64,000 bases of DNA from the NCBI RefSeq assembly GCF_916619195.1, contig NZ_CAKAKL010000002.1, positions 248,001 through 312,000 on the forward strand. Direction: 5' to 3'. Below the pieces are notes generated by a model, which saw only the letters and a program-made list of their open reading frames with translations, ran no database searches and was not told the DNA's origin. Of the stretch, positions 60,256 to 64,000 are shown one piece after another. Each line of letters begins with the position of its first letter. Positions within the stretch are counted from its first letter, which is position 1. This DNA is from Inquilinus sp. Marseille-Q2685 (lineage in GTDB: Bacteria; Pseudomonadota; Alphaproteobacteria; DSM-16000; Inquilinaceae). A program made the translations under genes and the position numbers.

Positions 60256-60302
60256 TTCATCGTCCTCCGCATTTTTATCGGGGACCAGGCTGGGGCTGTC
60301 TC

Positions 60303-60821
60303 TCACCCCGAAAGTCCGGGCCGGTCCAGTTGCACCGGCTTGCTCATGAACACGGTGGTGCCTTCCAGGAACGGCTCCTCCCGGTCCACGGCGAAGCCGG
60401 CGCGGGCGTAGAGGTCGATGTTCCCGGCAAAGCGCGGGTTGGTGTAGAGCCGCAGAAGAGGCCGCCCCAGCTCCGCCGCCAGCGCCTCGGCATGGGCCAG
60501 GAGGCGCTTGCCGTGGCCGCGGCGCTGGGCGTGGGGCGCCACCGCCAGGTTCTTGATCAGCAGGTGGTCGCCGCGGTCGATGATCTCGATCAGCGCGACC
60601 AGATCGTCGCCCTCGAACAGCAGGTCGATCCGGTGCTCGCGCACTGCCTGCTCGTAATCGGCCGTCATCGGCTTCGGCTCGCGGCCGATCACCGGCACCC
60701 ATTTGGCATAGGCGGCGCGGGTCAGCGCCCGGACGGCGGGGGCATCGCCTGCAATGGCCCGGCGGATCCGGGGCTCGCTCGTCGCCTGGTGGGCCTGCGG
60801 GTCGAGGGCGGGCTGGCTCAT
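60303..60821 (-). CDS. GNAT-family N-acetyltransferase
   Basis: 172 residues: RIRRAIAGDAPAVRALTRAA, YAKWVPVIGREPKPM, the acetyl-CoA loop KNLAVAPHAQRRGHGKRLLA and LYTNPRFAGNIDLYARAGFA. A terminator-like hairpin (60855-60887) precedes it, separating it from aroG transcription. Substrate unknown. Confidence 0.9.
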   Translation of the reverse strand: MSQPALDPQAHQATSEPRIRRAIAGDAPAVRALTRAAYAKWVPVIGREPKPMTADYEQAVREHRIDLLFEGDDLVALIEIIDRGDHLLIKNLAVAPHAQRRGHGKRLLAHAEALAAELGRPLLRLYTNPRFAGNIDLYARAGFAVDREEPFLEGTTVFMSKPVQLDRPGLSG

Positions 60822-60854
60822 GGTCTGAGTTCCTTCGGGGGCAGGGCGGCCGGC

Positions 60855-60887
60855 AAGAAAAAACCCGCCGGTCGGGGACGGCGGGTT
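60855..60887 (-). terminator. rho-independent terminator downstream of aroG
   Basis: On the minus strand AACCCGCCG and CGGCGGGTT pair around 8 bases and are followed by TTTTTCTT. It lies ~160 bases after the aroG stop and ~35 before the acetyltransferase start. Confidence 0.85.
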
Positions 60888-61043
60888 GCGGTGGGTCGGG
60901 ATCCGGTTGGGGTCAGCCGGGATGGATCCCGGCGGCTCCCCCGCCTCTCCCGGCGCACCACAGCGCCGCCGTCGCCGGACGGCGACGTCGTTTGGAGGCG
61001 GTGGTAGCTCGGAAGAAGCGGGTCATGGAGGGATGATCCGGCC

Positions 61044-62126
61044 TCAGGCGGTCGCCGTCAACGACTGAGGTGTTACAGTCCGCCGCACCACGACCGCAGC
61101 GGCCAGCCGCTCCAGCACCGCCGCCGACTCGTCCCAGCCGATGCAGCCGTCGGTGATGCTCTGGCCGTAGACCAGCGGCTGGCCGGGGACCAGGTCCTGC
61201 CGCCCGGCGACCAAGTGGCTCTCGACCATGACGCCGACGATGCGGCCGTCGCCGGCCTCGACCTGGCGCGCCACGTCCTCGATCACCTTCGGCTGGTTCG
61301 CGGGGTTCTTGCTGCTGTTGGCATGGCTGGCGTCGATCATCACCGCCGGCCGCAGCCCGGCCTTGGCCAGCTCGGCGCAGGCGGCCTCGACGCTGGCGGC
61401 GTCGTAGTTCGGCGCCTTGCCGCCGCGCAGGATGATGTGCGCGTCGTCGTTGCCGGCGGTCGAGGCGATGGCCGACCGGCCGCTCTTGGTCACCGCCATG
61501 AAATGATGCGGCTGCGAGGCCGAGCCGACGGCGTCGACCGCGATCTTGACGTTGCCGTCGGTGCCGTTCTTGAACCCGACCGGGCAGGACAGGCCGGACG
61601 CCATCTCGCGATGGATCTGGCTCTCGGTGGTGCGGGCGCCGATGGCGCCCCAGCCGACCAGGTCGGCGATGTATTGCGGCGTGGTCATGTCCAGGAACTC
61701 GCAGGCCGCCGGCAGGCCCAGCCGGTTGACCTCCAGTAGCAGGCCGCGCGCCAGCCGCAGCCCCTTGTCGATCTGGAAGCTGCCGTCCAGGTCGGGGTCG
61801 TTGATCAGCCCCTTCCAGCCCACCGTGGTGCGCGGCTTCTCGAAATAGACCCGCATGATGATCTCGAGCTCGCCGCCCAGGCGCTGGCGCAGCGGCTGCA
61901 GCCGGCGGGCATAGTCCAGCGCCGCCTCGGGGTCGTGGATCGAGCAGGGGCCGATCACCACCGCCAGGCGGTCGTCGGTCCCGTGCAGGATGCCGTGCAG
62001 GGCGCGGCGGGCTGCTGTGGCGGTGCGGGTGGCCACGGCGTCGCGCGGCAGCTCCTGCATCACCTCGGCGGGGGTGCTCAGCTCCTTGATCTCGCGGATG
62101 CGCAGGTCGTCGGTGGTCTTCAACAC
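61044..62126 (-). CDS. aroG: 3-deoxy-7-phosphoheptulonate (DAHP) synthase, class I AroG type
   Basis: 360 residues from the GTG at 62126, chosen because AGGAG lies 8 bases upstream and the protein then starts LKTTDDLRIREIKEL like E. coli AroG; a GTG at 62147 is possible. Signatures: VVIGPCSIHDPEAALDYARR, YFEKPRTTVGWKGLINDPDL, GARTTESQIHREMASGLSCP, VGFKNGTDGN, HIILRGGKAPNY, MIDASHANSSK, VMVESHLVAGRQ. It condenses phosphoenolpyruvate and erythrose 4-phosphate, the first step to aromatic amino acids. Preceded by a leader peptide and attenuator. Confidence 0.95.
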   Translation of the reverse strand: MLKTTDDLRIREIKELSTPAEVMQELPRDAVATRTATAARRALHGILHGTDDRLAVVIGPCSIHDPEAALDYARRLQPLRQRLGGELEIIMRVYFEKPRTTVGWKGLINDPDLDGSFQIDKGLRLARGLLLEVNRLGLPAACEFLDMTTPQYIADLVGWGAIGARTTESQIHREMASGLSCPVGFKNGTDGNVKIAVDAVGSASQPHHFMAVTKSGRSAIASTAGNDDAHIILRGGKAPNYDAASVEAACAELAKAGLRPAVMIDASHANSSKNPANQPKVIEDVARQVEAGDGRIVGVMVESHLVAGRQDLVPGQPLVYGQSITDGCIGWDESAAVLERLAAAVVVRRTVTPQSLTATA

Positions 62127-62162
62127 GGCTTGGGCTCCTGGGTTCACCCCGCCGGCGGCAAC

Positions 62163-62190
62163 AAAAAAGCCGCCAGGAGGTCTGGCGGCT
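62163..62190 (-). terminator. attenuator terminator in the aroG leader
   Basis: On the minus strand AGCCGCCAG and CTGGCGGCT pair around a 5-base loop, followed by TTTTTTG. It lies between the leader peptide stop (62220) and the aroG start (62126), as a transcription attenuator requires. Confidence 0.88.
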
Positions 62191-62219
62191 CTCGGGTCTC
62201 TCGTCGATCGATCTTCAGA

Positions 62220-62294
62220 TCACGCGCACCCTCGCTCCGCCGCTGGCAGCGGGTAGCTAAAGTACCAAAAATAGGGGACGCGGACGAAGCTCAT
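62220..62294 (-). CDS. aromatic leader peptide of aroG
   Basis: 24 residues: MSFVRVPYFWYFSYP then LPAAERGCA. It packs Tyr, Phe, Trp, Tyr, Phe and Tyr into eight positions, the mark of an attenuator that senses aromatic aminoacyl-tRNAs. The ATG at 62294 coincides with the predicted transcription start, so the message would be leaderless; an in-frame ATG at 62303 lies inside the -10 region and is unlikely. A strong terminator follows 30 bases after its stop. Confidence 0.85.
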   Translation of the reverse strand: MSFVRVPYFWYFSYPLPAAERGCA

Positions 62295-62329
62295 GTCCTG
62301 CATATAAGCCGGGATTGTGGCTTTGTCAC
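62294..62329 (-). promoter_or_regulatory. putative promoter of the aroG leader
   Basis: On the minus strand GTGACA (62324-62329), 17 bases, TATATG (62301-62306). The predicted +1, seven bases downstream, is the A of the leader peptide's ATG. Both boxes are fair matches to the sigma-70 consensus. Confidence 0.55.
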
Positions 62330-62517
62330 GACCGTTGTTTCGGGAATCATCGCAGCCGGCCGCCATCGCATTCGGAATGTTGCGACGATCGCGCCGGGCC
62401 GGAACCGCGGCGGCGCCCGAGGGTTTTTCCGGCGCGCCGATCGGAAGGGCTTGAGCCCGGCGGTCCGGCGCGTCAGAACGGCATCTGCCGTCGCGACCTG
62501 GAAGCGGAGCCCCGTCG

Positions 62518-63432
62518 ATGAAACCCGTCCGAGCCCTTCTCCCCGTCCTCGCCGCCATCCTGCTGTCCTCCACCGCCCTGGCCTCCATGGCGATGGCGCA
62601 GACCACCCCGCGCTACGCCCCCTGGCAGCCGCCGCAGCAGGACCAGACCAAGGCGCTGCTCGACGACCTGTCGCGGATGGTCAGCCAGGCCGAGCGCGAC
62701 CGCGCGGCCAGCCCGGACTTCATCACCGACCTGAAGGGGCTGGTGCAGCGCTACTCGGCCTCGACCGCTCCAGCGGAGCCGCCGGTCCCGGCCCAGCCGC
62801 CGGCGGCGCCCGCCCAGCCGCCGGCCGCGGCGCCCGTTCCGGCCCCCGCCGCGCCGGCGCAGCCCGCCTCGCTCGCCGGCACCCGCGTGTTCAGCGACGA
62901 TTTCAGCGACGGCAACTACACCGCCAACCCGGCCTGGACCTCGCTGCAGGGCACCTGGTCGGTCGACAAGAGCGGCCTGCACAGCGACACCAAGGCGGCC
63001 AACGGGCAGCAGGGCGGGGTCGCGGCGATCGCGTTGCAGCAGGGGCTGAAGAACAATTTCGGGCTCGAATTCGAACTGACCGACGTCGCCAACCAGGGCC
63101 AGTTCGAGATCCGGGTCTATCAGGGCGCGTCGAAGGATTCCGGCTACCGGCTGGTCTATCTGCCGTCCAACAGCCCGGTCTTCGCCCTCTACCGCGCCGG
63201 CCGCTCGGGCATCACCCAGGTGGCGCAGACCACCAACACCGCGCCGCTACGCCGCGGCGACCGCACCCGCATCACCTGGACCCGCGACGCCGCCGGCCGG
63301 ATGGTGGTGGCGCTCGACGGCAAGCCCGTCATCGAGGCCAGCGACAACGGCTTCCGCGACGGCTGGAACGGCGTGATGCTGGTCAATTTCGGCGGTGACT
63401 TCGCCCTGCGCTCGGTCCAGGGCGTGAACTGA
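62518..63432 (+). CDS. secreted protein with Pro/Ala-rich linker and lectin-like domain
   Basis: 304 residues with a signal peptide ending SMAMAQ. A short helical region (LLDDLSRMVSQAERDR) and a linker of Pro-Ala repeats (to ~residue 118) lead to a C-terminal ~180-residue beta-sandwich: FSDDFSDGNYTANPAWTSLQ, GTWSVDKSGLHSD, GYRLVYLPSNSPVFALYRAG, WTRDAAGRMVVALDGKPVIE. This is like the concanavalin-type domains of DUF1080/LamG proteins and may bind polysaccharide. Divergent from aroG. Confidence 0.78.
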   Translation: MKPVRALLPVLAAILLSSTALASMAMAQTTPRYAPWQPPQQDQTKALLDDLSRMVSQAERDRAASPDFITDLKGLVQRYSASTAPAEPPVPAQPPAAPAQPPAAAPVPAPAAPAQPASLAGTRVFSDDFSDGNYTANPAWTSLQGTWSVDKSGLHSDTKAANGQQGGVAAIALQQGLKNNFGLEFELTDVANQGQFEIRVYQGASKDSGYRLVYLPSNSPVFALYRAGRSGITQVAQTTNTAPLRRGDRTRITWTRDAAGRMVVALDGKPVIEASDNGFRDGWNGVMLVNFGGDFALRSVQGVN

Positions 63433-63438
63433 CCTGCC

Positions 63439-64000
63439 TCAATTCGACTGGCGGCGCAGGATCGGGGCCACCCGGTCGCGCAGCCAGGCGGCGCCGGGGT
63501 CGCGGTCGGTCTGGGCCGACCACACCATCGCCACCGCCGGCAGCCGCAGCTCGAGCGGCAAGGGCAGCGGGCTCAGCGTCAGCCCGAATCGCGGGCCGTA
63601 GCGCCGGGCCATGCGCGCCGGCAGGGTGGCCAGCACCGGCGCCTCGGCCGCGGTCGACAGCACGGTCATGAACTCGGCCGACGCCATCACCACGTTCAGG
63701 CTGGCGCCGACCCGGCCCAGCGCCTCGTCCAGGCAGCCCTGCAGCAGGTTGTTCAGCGTCACCAGCGCGTGGCCGGTCGCGAGATAGGCTTCGAGGTCGA
63801 CCGGCGGGTCCAGCGGCAGCAGCTCGCGGTTGAAGCAGCAGGCCAGCGCCTGGTCGTACAGGTCGATGCCGCGGTGCCGGGTGGCGCTGTGGTCGAAGCA
63901 GCCCACCGCCAGGTCGATCTCGCCGTCGTCCAGCAGCCGGTGCACCTCCTCCCGGAACACCGGGCGGCCGATCACCCGGATCCCGGGGGCGCAGCGGCGC
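63439..64000 (-). CDS. LysR-family regulator, 5' part outside window
   Basis: Only the substrate-binding domain is present: VIGRPVFREEVHRLLDDGEI, DLAVGCFDHSATRHRGIDLY, DQALACCFNRELLPL, and the end LRLPAVAMVWSAQTDRDPGA, AWLRDRVAPIL. The ending WLRD is typical of LysR regulators that act on degradation genes. The N-terminal HTH lies beyond base 64000. The frame is open to the edge. Confidence 0.85.
   Translation of the reverse strand, partial: RRCAPGIRVIGRPVFREEVHRLLDDGEIDLAVGCFDHSATRHRGIDLYDQALACCFNRELLPLDPPVDLEAYLATGHALVTLNNLLQGCLDEALGRVGASLNVVMASAEFMTVLSTAAEAPVLATLPARMARRYGPRFGLTLSPLPLPLELRLPAVAMVWSAQTDRDPGAAWLRDRVAPILRRQSN

Noticed and set aside
60890-61026. A possible leader peptide (MTRFFRATTASKRRRR...) before the 60855 terminator
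   Set aside because: No ribosome site, only one Trp, and the hairpin is better explained as the aroG terminator.
1-64000. CRISPR arrays, rRNA operons, intact insertion sequences
   Set aside because: Scanned for regularly spaced direct repeats, rRNA landmarks and transposase motifs; none were seen.

Overview
The window is a very GC-rich chromosomal segment from an alphaproteobacterium. Support comes from the ribF, ileS, lspA, DUF3035-lipoprotein order, a MutL that keeps the endonuclease motifs of MutH-less bacteria, DUF6481, DUF1127 and HlyU-type small proteins, and what looks like a leaderless aromatic leader peptide. A Rhodospirillales/Azospirillales-type soil or host-associated organism is my best guess, by inference only.

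Layout. 1-18170 is mostly core metabolism. It holds a truncated AraC regulator with a class III aminotransferase and a CysQ-like phosphatase, an OmpA-type porin, a one-carbon pair (cyclodeaminase and FolD) divergent from FolK, a LacI regulator with a degenerate glycoside hydrolase, a tandem pair of secreted paralogues, ribF, the ileS-lspA-lipoprotein operon, pgi, a tam-like methyltransferase and a tiny lipoprotein. 18182-24180 is an integrated island of about 6 kb bounded by a 13-bp direct repeat. It carries a tyrosine integrase, a serine resolvase, a ParB-like protein and unknown genes. 24188-42246 holds an MBL hydrolase, a 5'-nucleotidase, SDR, a fasciclin/anti-sigma deletion scar, mutL, GNAT, ybaK, a flavoprotein, a GlxA-controlled monooxygenase/dehydrogenase pair, a FloR/CmlA-like exporter and various small genes.

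42243-55940 is the most interesting region. A minus-strand operon encodes an MbtH protein, a one-module NRPS (C-A-T-reductase, predicted to load serine), a GT1 glycosyltransferase, an RND adaptor and pump, and an RhlC-like GT2 glycosyltransferase. A LuxR regulator with an intact AHL pocket lies upstream, and a near-consensus lux box sits between it and mbtH. I read this as a quorum-controlled pathway for an exported glycosylated acyl-serinal or acyl-serinol lipid. A frameshifted MFS transporter follows.

55941-64000 holds a Gly/Val-rich protein, a DNA glycosylase, a chorismate mutase whose 5' end has been interrupted by a 268-bp foldback element, an extensin-like protein, SDR, GNAT, an aromatic-feedback DAHP synthase with a classical attenuator, a secreted protein and a truncated LysR gene.

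Three copies of a roughly 145-bp structured intergenic repeat (25000, 56804, 58281) lie directly at gene 3' ends and show compensatory base changes in their stems. No rRNA, tRNA or CRISPR array was seen. All homology statements come from reading motifs and from memory of the families; no searches were run.
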